DNA of 7,091 nt from Candidatus Parvarchaeota archaeon (GCA_025920305.1 JAPDMB010000026.1:1-7091); one strand, 5' to 3'; counted from the stretch's first letter, positions 1 to 6,048 are shown. Notes: generated from the letters alone by a model not told the origin. Translations and numbers: made by a program.

Positions 1-101
1 ACGAAGCTCATATAAAGATACATGGCCTGAACTACTGCAGGGAATGCTTTAAAGAGGTGAGCAAGGAGATGGGCTTCAAGAAGTACGGAAAGGAGGTTTG
101 A
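1..101 (+). CDS. rps14: 30S ribosomal protein uS14 (S14, zinc type), 3' end only
   Basis: The first visible codon begins at base 3 and the frame runs to a TGA at 99-101, giving about 33 C-terminal residues. They contain the second half of the zinc knuckle (Tyr-Cys-Arg-Glu-Cys) and end in GFKKYGKEV, which matches the conserved tail of archaeal uS14 (Arg-Lys-Tyr-Gly-Leu, Cys-x-x-Cys, Gly-Phe-Lys-Lys-Tyr). The first Cys pair lies upstream of the window. uS14 binds 16S rRNA in the head of the small subunit. It is followed after 5 bases by uS8, the standard spc operon order, and its last codons carry the GGAGGT that serves as ribosome binding site for uS8. The identification rests on a short piece but is strengthened by gene order. 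Confidence 0.88.
   Translation, partial: EAHIKIHGLNYCRECFKEVSKEMGFKKYGKEV
92..97 (+). promoter_or_regulatory. Shine-Dalgarno site for uS8
   Basis: GGAGGT lies inside the last codons of uS14, nine bases before the ATG at 107. It is the strongest ribosome binding site in the window. It favours ATG 107 over the in-frame TTG at 98, which would put the site inside or too close to the start. Confidence 0.75.
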
Positions 102-106
102 TTACC

Positions 107-493
107 ATGGCAGATCAGGTTTCTAATGCTTTGAATGTAATATATACCTCTAGGGTTTCGGCTAAGAAGGAATGCATAATAACTCCGATGTCTAACTTTA
201 TACTGAAGATCCTAGATATAATGAACAAAAGCGGCTACATAGACAAATATGAGGTGATAAATGACGCGAGGGGCGGATTCATCAAGGTCGTTATAAACGA
301 GAACCTTAACCGCTGCAAATCCATAAGGCCGCGGCTGCCAGTCAAAGTGGACGAGATGCGGAAGTATGAGGAGAGGTATCTTCCGGCTATCGGCTTCGGA
401 ATCCTGATTATCTCCACGAATAAAGGTCTGATGACGAACATTGAAGCAAGGGATGAGAAGATTGGGGGGACCCTGATAGCGTATGTCTACTAA
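107..493 (+). CDS. rps8: 30S ribosomal protein uS8 (S8)
   Basis: The 128-residue product is a small-subunit protein that binds helix 21 of 16S rRNA and helps organise the central domain. It is collinear with archaeal S8: an N-terminal ADQVSNALNVI helix (archaeal DPLANAL-type), KKECIITP, the Ile-Arg-Pro-Arg-Leu-Pro-Val-Lys segment near residues 73-80, the YLPAIGFGILIIST strand (91-104) and the C-terminal GGTLIAYVY. Length is usual for the archaeal family. ATG 107 is chosen because the family starts a few residues before this helix and GGAGGT sits nine bases upstream; an in-frame TTG at 98 would add three residues. The 3' end overlaps uL6 by 11 bases. Confidence 0.97.
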   Translation: MADQVSNALNVIYTSRVSAKKECIITPMSNFILKILDIMNKSGYIDKYEVINDARGGFIKVVINENLNRCKSIRPRLPVKVDEMRKYEERYLPAIGFGILIISTNKGLMTNIEARDEKIGGTLIAYVY

Positions 494-1007
494 ATTCAGC
501 GTTGCATTGGGGGACGCAGAGACAGAGATAAACGGCGATGAGATATCGGTAAAAGGACAGAAGGGTGAGTTGAAGACCAGGATACCGTATCCATTCATCT
601 CAGTCAAGAAAGATGGAAATGACCTGCTTATAGAGTGCAAAAAAGATGTAGATTATCAGAAAGCGATAGCCGGCGCATTGGCTGCGCAGGTAAGAAACAT
701 GGTCCAGGGGGTAAGGGAGGGGTATACAGCTGAACTAGAGCTCGTATACATGCATTTCCCAGCTTCGATGAAGGTCATAGGGAATAAGCTGGTCGTTGAG
801 AACTTCGTGGGCGAAAGAAAAGCGAGGGAGATAATTATACCAGATGGTGTAAAGATCCAAGTTCATGGCACGAAGATAATATTAGAGGGCATAGATAAGT
901 ATAAGGTCGGCCAGGCAGCTGGCACGATAGAGAAAAAAGTGCAGATAAAAAACAAGGACAGAAGGGTCTTCAAGGACGGCGTATTCATAACTAGAAAACC
1001 GGAGTGA
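483..1007 (+). CDS. rpl6: 50S ribosomal protein uL6 (L6)
   Basis: The 174-residue product binds 23S rRNA near the factor-binding (sarcin-ricin) region of the large subunit. Two repeated alpha/beta domains are visible. The first has the VKGQKGEL turn (23-30) and an RNMVQGVREGY helix and loop (71-81). The second contains the archaeal/eukaryotic signature HFPASMKVIG (91-100), NFVGERKAR (107-115) and the conserved tail KDRRVFKDGVFI (158-169). Length fits the archaeal family. The ATG lies inside the end of uS8, overlapping it by 11 bases, with a G-rich stretch (464-469) some 13 bases upstream as a poor Shine-Dalgarno match, so translational coupling to uS8 is likely. The next gene starts within a few bases of the TGA. 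Confidence 0.97.
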   Translation: MSTKFSVALGDAETEINGDEISVKGQKGELKTRIPYPFISVKKDGNDLLIECKKDVDYQKAIAGALAAQVRNMVQGVREGYTAELELVYMHFPASMKVIGNKLVVENFVGERKAREIIIPDGVKIQVHGTKIILEGIDKYKVGQAAGTIEKKVQIKNKDRRVFKDGVFITRKPE

Positions 1008-1009
1008 GC

Positions 1010-1363
1010 ATGGAATTTTCAAGAAGGGATTCAAGTAAGATCAGGCGTATAGGCGACTCTTGGAGGAAGCCGACTGGCAAGAAGAATAGGACAAGGTTGG
1101 GACATAAAGGCCATGGGATGGTCCCTTCAAAGGGATTCAAGGGCAGTGCTTCGAGCAGGTTTAAAATAGCAGGGCTGTATCCAGTGACGGTGAGATCGAT
1201 GATGGATTTAGCAGATGTGGACAGTGAGAAGAATATAGTCATAATATCTGGTTCAGTGGGAAGTCGGAAAAGAAAATGGATACTGGACGAATGCAGTAAA
1301 AAAGGTATAAAGGTGTTGAACCATGGTGAGCGGATTGAAAACACAGAGAAGATTAGCAAGTGA
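1010..1363 (+). CDS. rpl32e: 50S ribosomal protein eL32 (L32e)
   Basis: This large-subunit protein is found only in archaea and eukaryotes. The 117-residue product begins with the core RIGDSWRKPTGKKNRTR (13-29, family form RxxxSWRxPxGxxxxxR) and ends its conserved part with SVGSRKRKWI and IKVLN (100-104). It lacks the long N-terminal extension seen in some archaeal eL32. ATG 1010 is preferred because GGAG lies five bases before it; an in-frame GTG at 1004, overlapping the uL6 stop, would add two residues. After the usual VLN ending there is a 13-residue tail, HGERIENTEKISK, encoded almost wholly in the 41-base overlap with eL19. The tail looks non-conserved and may have arisen by loss of an earlier stop. 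Confidence 0.94.
   Translation: MEFSRRDSSKIRRIGDSWRKPTGKKNRTRLGHKGHGMVPSKGFKGSASSRFKIAGLYPVTVRSMMDLADVDSEKNIVIISGSVGSRKRKWILDECSKKGIKVLNHGERIENTEKISK
1311..1315 (+). promoter_or_regulatory. Shine-Dalgarno site for eL19
   Basis: AGGTG lies seven bases before ATG 1323 and inside the eL32 reading frame. It supports the unusual far-upstream start of eL19 that creates the 41-base overlap. Confidence 0.55.
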
Positions 1364-1787
1364 GATATTGGGTGTGGGAGCCGGCAGAGTCTGGATGGAT
1401 CCATCCAAGTACAAAGATATAAAGGGCGCCCTCACGAAGGAGGACATAAATAACCTTATAAACAAAGGTGTGATAAAGAGGAGGAATGAAAACTTCCAGT
1501 CAAGGGGGAGAAGCAGAGACCTTAGAGTCAGAAAGGCTAAGAATAGAGGAAAAGGCATGGGAAGCAGGAAGGGAAAGGCAGGGGCGAGGTCAAGCTTTGA
1601 CTGGAGATACAAGGTTAGAGCGCTTAGGAAGGAACTGAGGGCGCAGCTTAAGGCTGGGAATATCGACAAAAAGGCCTTCAGAAAGCTTTACGTCAAAATA
1701 AAGGGGAACAGTTTCCACAGTGTTTCCCATCTCAGGAACTATATAACTGAGACTATGAAGGGGACGACTTATGAAGAGAAGAAATAA
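1323..1787 (+). CDS. rpl19e: 50S ribosomal protein eL19 (L19e)
   Basis: This archaeal/eukaryotic large-subunit protein is a long helical rRNA binder. The 154-residue product shows the N-terminal globular signature QRRLASEILGVGAGRVWMDP (8-27), the ALTKEDINNLINKGVI helix (36-51), a basic linker with GMGSRKGKAGAR (78-89), then the long C-terminal helices with VRALRKELRAQLKAGNID (98-115) and FRKLYVKIKGNSFHSVSHL (119-137). Length is normal. The start overlaps eL32 by 41 bases in the +1 frame. Starts at GTG 1326 or TTG 1335 are possible, but all would still lie inside eL32 because the conserved motif begins there. The 3' end overlaps uL18 by 17 bases. Confidence 0.96.
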   Translation: MVSGLKTQRRLASEILGVGAGRVWMDPSKYKDIKGALTKEDINNLINKGVIKRRNENFQSRGRSRDLRVRKAKNRGKGMGSRKGKAGARSSFDWRYKVRALRKELRAQLKAGNIDKKAFRKLYVKIKGNSFHSVSHLRNYITETMKGTTYEEKK

Positions 1788-2289
1788 TCCAACAAATTAC
1801 AGAGCCAGGCTGCGCCTGCTTAAATCAAGGCTTCCAAGGCTTGTAGTTAGGAAGACGAACAGCATGATAATAGGGCAGATAATATATTACGCAAAAGAAG
1901 GGGACAAAACCGCCGCTTCCGTGTACAGTAGCGAGCTTAAATCGTACGGTTGGAATTTCAGCCTGAAGAATACACCGGCTTCTTACCTGTCCGGGTTTCT
2001 TCTTGGCAAGAAATCCAGTATAAGGGAAGCAATATTGGATAAGGGCAGTAGAACGCTAAAGAAGGACAGCTTCATATATTACTTTATGAAAGGAGCTAGC
2101 GATGCCGGGATGAACGTGCACACAAAGGAATTTGACGTATCTGAGGGCAGGCTCTACGGCCAGCACATTATGGATCATTTCAATAAAGGGGTTTCCGGCA
2201 ATCAGTTTTCTTCGGTCGGTAAAACAATAAATAATATGAAGGATGAATTTGATAGTGTACTCAAGAAATTGAATGAATATGGAAAATGA
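1771..2289 (+). CDS. rpl18: 50S ribosomal protein uL18 (L18, archaeal L5e-like)
   Basis: uL18 binds 5S rRNA together with uL5 and forms the central protuberance of the large subunit. The 172-residue product carries the archaeal signatures YRARLRLLKSRLPRLVVRKT (10-29), GDKTAASVYSSELKSYGW (44-61), NTPASYLSGFLLGKKS (67-82), EAILDKG and GASDAGMNV. It is somewhat shorter than some archaeal homologues, mainly at the C terminus. The ATG lies inside the last codons of eL19 with AGGGG (1759-1763) seven bases upstream, so coupling is expected. The last six codons overlap the start of uS5. Confidence 0.95.
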   Translation: MKRRNNPTNYRARLRLLKSRLPRLVVRKTNSMIIGQIIYYAKEGDKTAASVYSSELKSYGWNFSLKNTPASYLSGFLLGKKSSIREAILDKGSRTLKKDSFIYYFMKGASDAGMNVHTKEFDVSEGRLYGQHIMDHFNKGVSGNQFSSVGKTINNMKDEFDSVLKKLNEYGK

Positions 2290-3007
2290 TGATCAGAGTG
2301 TAGTTGAAGCGCAGGCCGAAGGCGCCAAGGAGCAGACGAAAACCTACAATTTTAGGACAGAATTAGGCAAGCGGGTGCTGTCAGGCGAGATAAAGGACAT
2401 AGATGATATTTTTGCGAAGAATATCCCGATACTGGAAGCAGGCATAGTGGACTTCCTTATACCGGACCTGAAGACGGAATTTCTATACGTAGGCCAGTCA
2501 AAGGGCAAGCTCGGCGGCGGAAAAAGGAGGATAGTGAGAAATACTCAGAAGGTCACAGCAGAGGGCAAGACCCAACATTTCTCTGCGATGGCAGTCGTCG
2601 GAGATGGGAAAGGGCATATCGGTGTAGGCAGAGGGCGTGGATTGGAGTCTGTCATTGCCAAAGAGAAAGCCGTGAAGAATGCAAAACTGAATCTGATAAA
2701 GATAAAATTTGGCTGTGGAAGCTGGGAGTGCACTTGCCATGGCACACATTCCATCCCATTCAAAGTGGATGGTAAGAGCGGGTCTGTAAGGGTGACACTT
2801 ATCCCAGCGCCTAAGGGGATTGGACTGTGCGTAGCCGATGATATCAAGATCATAATGAGGCTGGCAGGCATCAAGGACGTTTGGTCAAAGGTGGAGGGAA
2901 AAGCAGGCACTAGGGTCAACCTTGGTTATGCGGTTTTTGATGCGTTGCACTCCTTGAATGTCTTAAGATACAATAAAAGTGTGGCTGAAAATTTAGGCAT
3001 AAAGTGA
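2273..3007 (+). CDS. rps5: 30S ribosomal protein uS5 (S5)
   Basis: uS5 lies at the mRNA entry channel and is important for decoding accuracy. The 244-residue product has an archaeal N-terminal extension (RTELGKRVLSGEIKDIDDIF, 28-47), the double-stranded RNA-binding fold (about 88-150) with VVGDGKGHIGVGRG, then the archaeal/eukaryotic motif GCGSWECTC (147-155) followed by HSIPFKV and GSVRVTLIPAPKGIGL, ending in AGIKDVWSK. Relative to the usual archaeal form there is an extra Gly/Lys/Arg-rich stretch at about residues 73-86 just before the RNA-binding domain. ATG 2273 and ATG 2279 are both in frame and equally plausible; neither has a clear Shine-Dalgarno site, so reinitiation after uL18 (17- or 11-base overlap) is likely. 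Confidence 0.96.
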   Translation: MNMENDDQSVVEAQAEGAKEQTKTYNFRTELGKRVLSGEIKDIDDIFAKNIPILEAGIVDFLIPDLKTEFLYVGQSKGKLGGGKRRIVRNTQKVTAEGKTQHFSAMAVVGDGKGHIGVGRGRGLESVIAKEKAVKNAKLNLIKIKFGCGSWECTCHGTHSIPFKVDGKSGSVRVTLIPAPKGIGLCVADDIKIIMRLAGIKDVWSKVEGKAGTRVNLGYAVFDALHSLNVLRYNKSVAENLGIK

Positions 3008-3010
3008 GAT

Positions 3011-3445
3011 ATGGAAAAGATAGGCGCCATAAGGATAAGATCCATCGTCAGGGCAAATGCGGGCGTTAAGGCGGCAGTGTACGCCTTAAATCTAAGAAAG
3101 CAGAACAGTTGCGTTATATTGGATAAAAACCCATCTGTCTCCGGTCTTCTTCGCAAAGCTGAAAGCGTCATCACATACGGGGAGCTGAGTAAAGAGGTAG
3201 TTTCGAAGTTGATTAGTAAGAGCGCGAAAAGAAGAGGCATAAAGGTGGAGAATGTTGATGCCTTTACTGACTCCTTCTTTGATGGGAAAGCAAAGCTGTC
3301 GGATATAGGACTGAAGAATCTATTTAGACTGCATCCGCCAAGAGGGGGCTTTGAAAGGAAGGGCAAGAAAAAACCATTTTCAGTCGGCGGGAGTGTCGGT
3401 TATAGGAGAAGTGCGATAAATGACTTATTAAGCAGGATGATGTGA
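3011..3445 (+). CDS. rpl30: 50S ribosomal protein uL30 (L30, archaeal L7e-like)
   Basis: The 144-residue product is the long archaeal/eukaryotic form of L30, which binds 23S rRNA on the large-subunit surface. The N-terminal ferredoxin-like part has AIRIRSIVRA (6-15) and the Ser-Cys-Val-Ile-Leu-Asp strand (33-38) followed by the Pro-Ser-Val-Ser-Gly turn, then ITYGELSKEVVSKLI (54-68). The C-terminal extension carries the diagnostic FRLHPPRGGF (105-114) and GYRRSAINDLLSRM. It is about ten residues shorter than common archaeal homologues, apparently in the middle. It starts three bases after the uS5 stop, and the GTGA formed across that stop may act as a weak Shine-Dalgarno site. Confidence 0.96.
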   Translation: MEKIGAIRIRSIVRANAGVKAAVYALNLRKQNSCVILDKNPSVSGLLRKAESVITYGELSKEVVSKLISKSAKRRGIKVENVDAFTDSFFDGKAKLSDIGLKNLFRLHPPRGGFERKGKKKPFSVGGSVGYRRSAINDLLSRMM

Positions 3446-3452
3446 GTATGAT

Positions 3453-3854
3453 ATGAAGAGCAGAAAACTTAGAGGCAGTTCGACGGCTGGGAGAGGAGCT
3501 GGCAAGAGATCAAGGAGCGGTGCAGGGTCAAGAGGCGGCAGAGGGAGAGCCGGAGGAGGGAAAAGGGGGCAGCAAAAATTTTCATCTGTGAAATTCTACA
3601 TCAAGGAGGGCAAGCAGGCGAAGAAAATTCCATTGAACTTATCATACCTGCAGACTCACATCGATGAGTTAAAAAAAGAAGGAGTTGCCGAGGAAAGGGA
3701 GGGCAAGATATATATAGATCTGAATAAGACTAAAGATTACACGAAGATATGCGGCAGCTTCAAAGGCAACGGATTGAAACTGGTCGTCAATGGAAAAGTC
3801 TCAGAGAAGGCGAAGGCGAGCATACTCGAGAACGGTGGAGAGATAAAAGGGTAG
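3453..3854 (+). CDS. rpl15: 50S ribosomal protein uL15 (L15)
   Basis: uL15 is an early-assembling 23S rRNA-binding protein whose basic tail penetrates the subunit core. The 133-residue product has the expected Gly/Arg/Lys-rich N-terminal tail (about 4-40, with RGGRGRAGGGKRG) and a small C-terminal domain: IDELKKEG (70-77), KGNGLKLVVNGKVSEKAKASI (104-124) and the NGGEI ending. It is slightly shorter than many archaeal homologues. Seven bases separate it from the uL30 stop, with GTGA (3442-3445) seven bases before the ATG. SecY starts three bases after its stop. The low-complexity tail alone would be unspecific; the C-terminal domain and gene order make the call firm. Confidence 0.94.
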   Translation: MKSRKLRGSSTAGRGAGKRSRSGAGSRGGRGRAGGGKRGQQKFSSVKFYIKEGKQAKKIPLNLSYLQTHIDELKKEGVAEEREGKIYIDLNKTKDYTKICGSFKGNGLKLVVNGKVSEKAKASILENGGEIKG

Positions 3855-3857
3855 GAT

Positions 3858-5255
3858 ATGAATGAGAAGATAAAGAACTTTCTGTCGAATCTTCCATCTA
3901 TACCCGTTCCTGAGGTCAAATTAACGCTTAAGACGAAGATGTTCTGGACGCTGGTCATGCTCCTTCTGTTTGTAATCATGTCGTTCACGCCCCTCTTCGG
4001 CGTCAGCAAGACATATAATCTAAATTTTGAGATACTTCAGGTACTTCTGGCTTCGCATTTCGGTTCACTGCTGTCCTTGGGCATAGGACCGATAGTGAGC
4101 GCCAGTATTATAATTCAAGTTTTCCAGGGGACAGATATAATCCATATAGACACAAGTACAAGGGAGGGGAGAGTGATCTTCCAAGGCATACAGAAGATCG
4201 CAGCCATAGTCTTTGTAGTCGGAGAAAATGCGGCGTATGTATTCAGCGGGGCGATAGCGCCAGCTGGTCCAGGATTATTTTATCCCTCAATAATGCTGAT
4301 ACAGCTGATAGCGGCTGGCATAGTCCTCATTTTCATGGATGAGATAACGAGCAAGTGGGGGATAGGTTCAGGCATAAGCCTGTTCATACTCGCAGGGATA
4401 TCCTTGCAGCTAATAAACACCACATTTAATCCATTCATATCCCCTGCAGGAGCCATCCCGTCTATAATCAGTTCGATCATCTCAGGCGTTCCGTTCGATG
4501 CGCTTTTCCCAGTGATCGCCATAATATCGACAGTTGCATTGTTCGCGGTTTCGATATGGCTGCAAGGTGTGAAAATAGAGCTGCCTTTGGCTTTTGGAAG
4601 GCTTAGGGGCTATGCCATAAGATGGCCGGTCGCGTTGTTTTATACGAGTATAATCCCGATAGTCCTTATGGTATCCTTGGTCGCAGGCGTACAGTTCTTC
4701 GGTTTAGAGCTGTTTCATCTAGGCATGCCTATATTCGGCAAATATGTGACGGAGTCTACGATCTTCGGTGTACAGCAGGTGCCGATTAGCGGCATCGCTG
4801 CCCTTCTATCCCCTCCAACGATACAGCAACTATATATAAGTGCGACTACGACAGGTATAACTGCGCTTCAGATAGAGTCTATGATAATATATACCTTGGT
4901 TCTTGTGATAGGTGCGTCTATCTTCTCTTATCTCTGGATATTCTTAGGAGGCCAGGATCCAAAATCAGTCGCTTCGCAGCTCATCTCATCTGGGCTGTCT
5001 ATGCCTGGTTTCAGGAAGGACGAGAGGGTTTTGACGGACATATTAAAGCGTTACATAATACCTCTATCTCTCTTAGGCGGCGCCATAACCGGCCTGATAG
5101 CCGCATTCGCTACCTTCCTTAACACGCTTACAGCGGGGATAGGAATACTACTTATAGTCATGATTGTTTATCAATTCTATACCTCTCTTATGAATGAGAA
5201 TGCGCAGGAGTTCAAGCCGATAAAGGATAAACTTACAGGCGAGGCTATGGAATAG
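3858..5255 (+). CDS. secY: Preprotein translocase subunit SecY (Sec61 alpha)
   Basis: SecY forms the channel through which nascent proteins cross or enter the cytoplasmic membrane, working with SecE and Sec-beta and docking ribosomes. The 465-residue protein shows about ten hydrophobic segments. Clear landmarks are TM1 (28-48), a plug region (about 55-70), the TM2 motif SLGIGPIVSASII (73-85), KWGIGSGISLFI at TM5 (166-177), a cytosolic loop with ELPLAFGRLRGYA (241-253), the second cytosolic loop with GGQDPKSVA (364-372) and SMPGFRKDERVL (381-392), and RYIIPLSLLGG. The order and loops match archaeal SecY. In TM7 the usual Ser-Asn-Ile-Pro is Ser-Ile-Ile-Pro (264-267), so a lateral-gate Asn is missing. 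AGGGTAGGA overlapping the uL15 stop is a likely ribosome binding site. Confidence 0.98.
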   Translation: MNEKIKNFLSNLPSIPVPEVKLTLKTKMFWTLVMLLLFVIMSFTPLFGVSKTYNLNFEILQVLLASHFGSLLSLGIGPIVSASIIIQVFQGTDIIHIDTSTREGRVIFQGIQKIAAIVFVVGENAAYVFSGAIAPAGPGLFYPSIMLIQLIAAGIVLIFMDEITSKWGIGSGISLFILAGISLQLINTTFNPFISPAGAIPSIISSIISGVPFDALFPVIAIISTVALFAVSIWLQGVKIELPLAFGRLRGYAIRWPVALFYTSIIPIVLMVSLVAGVQFFGLELFHLGMPIFGKYVTESTIFGVQQVPISGIAALLSPPTIQQLYISATTTGITALQIESMIIYTLVLVIGASIFSYLWIFLGGQDPKSVASQLISSGLSMPGFRKDERVLTDILKRYIIPLSLLGGAITGLIAAFATFLNTLTAGIGILLIVMIVYQFYTSLMNENAQEFKPIKDKLTGEAME

Positions 5256-5260
5256 GCAAT

Positions 5261-5977
5261 ATGATATGGGAAGCTTGGGTCGTGGTGATCTTGGGTATAG
5301 TGGTAGGCGTATCTGGCCAGCTGGCATATCTCTTCTTAGTCGATCAAAATCTTGTGCGGGACCTAAAGATAAAGATGAGGGAGCTCCAGATACAGCTAAA
5401 AGGGAAGAGCAGGACCGATCCGGATTATATGGAGCTGCAGTCGCAGCTTTTGAAGCACAATGCGACGATGATGAAGCATACGATGAAACCCACGTATGTG
5501 ACTTTCATCCCCTTCCTTATAGTGTTTCTAATCTTGGAGTTTTATGTCTCCACCGTGCCGATAGCCATCGGCCAGACCATACCTCTTTCAGTAGCCGGTA
5601 CATTCAATGGCTCACTCTTCTCTTCGAACAACTGCTTGAAGTTGAACAACGGATACAACACTACCATGCATATAGTAAAATCAGAAGACTTCAACTCTAT
5701 CGTGAATTCCAATGACTGTGCTGTCACACTGTTAACTGCGAATAAGAGCTATAATGTGTCTTTGGCGGGGCTGATCGGTTCTGGATCCGTAAAGACATAC
5801 ACCTTGGGGCCGGCCAAGCTTTCATTCACCCCTCAACCTCTTGTGTTTTTCTATCTGCCCTTCTCAATACCGTTCATCGGAAACCAGTTGAACTGGTTCT
5901 GGATATACTTCATCCTAACGCTGGTGAGCTCCATAGTCTTGAGGCAGATACTTGTGCATTATAAGCTGATCTATTAA
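5261..5977 (+). CDS. EMC3/TMCO1-family (DUF106) membrane insertase, Oxa1 superfamily
   Basis: The 238-residue membrane protein has the layout of archaeal DUF106 proteins, which belong with EMC3, TMCO1 and Get1 to the Oxa1/YidC superfamily that helps insert membrane proteins. TM1 spans about 4-26. It is followed by a charged, probably coiled-coil cytoplasmic segment (about 30-76, with VRDLKIKMRELQIQL and MELQSQLLKHNATMMKH), TM2 (about 79-98), a long predicted external region (about 99-205) and TM3 (about 211-233). The external region has two cysteines (125 and 153) and four N-x-S/T sequons (116, 133, 161, 165). It begins five bases after the secY stop, consistent with a role beside the translocon. 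Family assignment rests on topology, the coiled-coil motif and context; substrates are unknown. Confidence 0.85.
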   Translation: MIWEAWVVVILGIVVGVSGQLAYLFLVDQNLVRDLKIKMRELQIQLKGKSRTDPDYMELQSQLLKHNATMMKHTMKPTYVTFIPFLIVFLILEFYVSTVPIAIGQTIPLSVAGTFNGSLFSSNNCLKLNNGYNTTMHIVKSEDFNSIVNSNDCAVTLLTANKSYNVSLAGLIGSGSVKTYTLGPAKLSFTPQPLVFFYLPFSIPFIGNQLNWFWIYFILTLVSSIVLRQILVHYKLIY

Positions 5978-5980
5978 CAG

Positions 5981-6020
5981 GAGATATTGAACGGTCTAAG
6001 ACTATCTCTCGCCCATTTTT
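5981..6020 (+). terminator. Possible transcription terminator of the ribosomal-secY operon
   Basis: GAGATA (5981-5986) can pair with TATCTC (6003-6008) around a 16-base loop, and a run of five T follows at 6016-6020. The stem is short and AT-rich, so the hairpin itself is weak. Archaeal RNA polymerase can terminate at T-runs on the non-template strand without a hairpin, so the T-run may be the functional part. Position directly after the last gene of the operon is the main support. Confidence 0.35.
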
Positions 6021-6026
6021 ATTATA
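6016..6026 (+). promoter_or_regulatory. Candidate TATA box for the nuclease-like gene
   Basis: TTTTTATTATA is centred about 28 bases before ATG 6049. In archaea the TATA box lies about 25-30 bases upstream of the transcription start, so transcription would begin at or next to the ATG, giving a leaderless mRNA. The absence of a Shine-Dalgarno sequence before 6049 agrees with this. No clear purine-rich BRE is seen directly upstream. Confidence 0.45.
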
Positions 6027-6042
6027 TGATATTTTATGATAT
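6025..6042 (+). repeat. Direct repeat TATGATAT, two copies 10 bases apart
   Basis: TATGATAT occurs at 6025-6032 and again at 6035-6042, a spacing of one helical turn between the candidate TATA box and the start codon. It could be a regulator site on one face of the DNA, or chance in A/T-rich sequence. Confidence 0.4.
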
Positions 6043-6048
6043 GTTATT

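Larger units (their letters stand above)
5978..6048. other. Only true intergenic spacer of the window
   Basis: These 71 bases separate the ribosomal/translocon operon from the nuclease-like gene. The left half is mixed sequence with a short inverted repeat, and the right half from 6016 on is almost pure A/T. It therefore seems to combine the end of one transcription unit with the promoter of the next. Confidence 0.7.

Noticed and set aside
98..106. TTG at 98 as the start of uS8
   Set aside because: It would overlap the uS14 stop and sit next to GGAGGT with no spacing. ATG 107 has ideal spacing and matches the family N terminus.
212..640. Open frame of 142 codons on the - strand across uS8 and uL6
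   Set aside because: It is antisense to two clearly conserved ribosomal genes, and its product is an uncharacteristic Pro/Phe-rich sequence without recognisable motifs.
991..1669. Two overlapping open frames on the - strand opposite eL32 and eL19
   Set aside because: Leu/Phe/Ser-rich products are what the antisense of Lys/Arg-rich ribosomal genes gives; no independent start signals or motifs are seen.
2926..3366. Open frame of 146 codons on the - strand opposite uS5 and uL30
   Set aside because: It is a shadow of the conserved uL30 gene with no recognisable domain.
5266..5715. Long open frame of 149 codons on the + strand inside the insertase gene
   Set aside because: It lies wholly inside the DUF106 gene in another frame, shows no family resemblance or membrane pattern, and has no ribosome binding site. 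The overlapping frame has clear transmembrane and coiled-coil structure.
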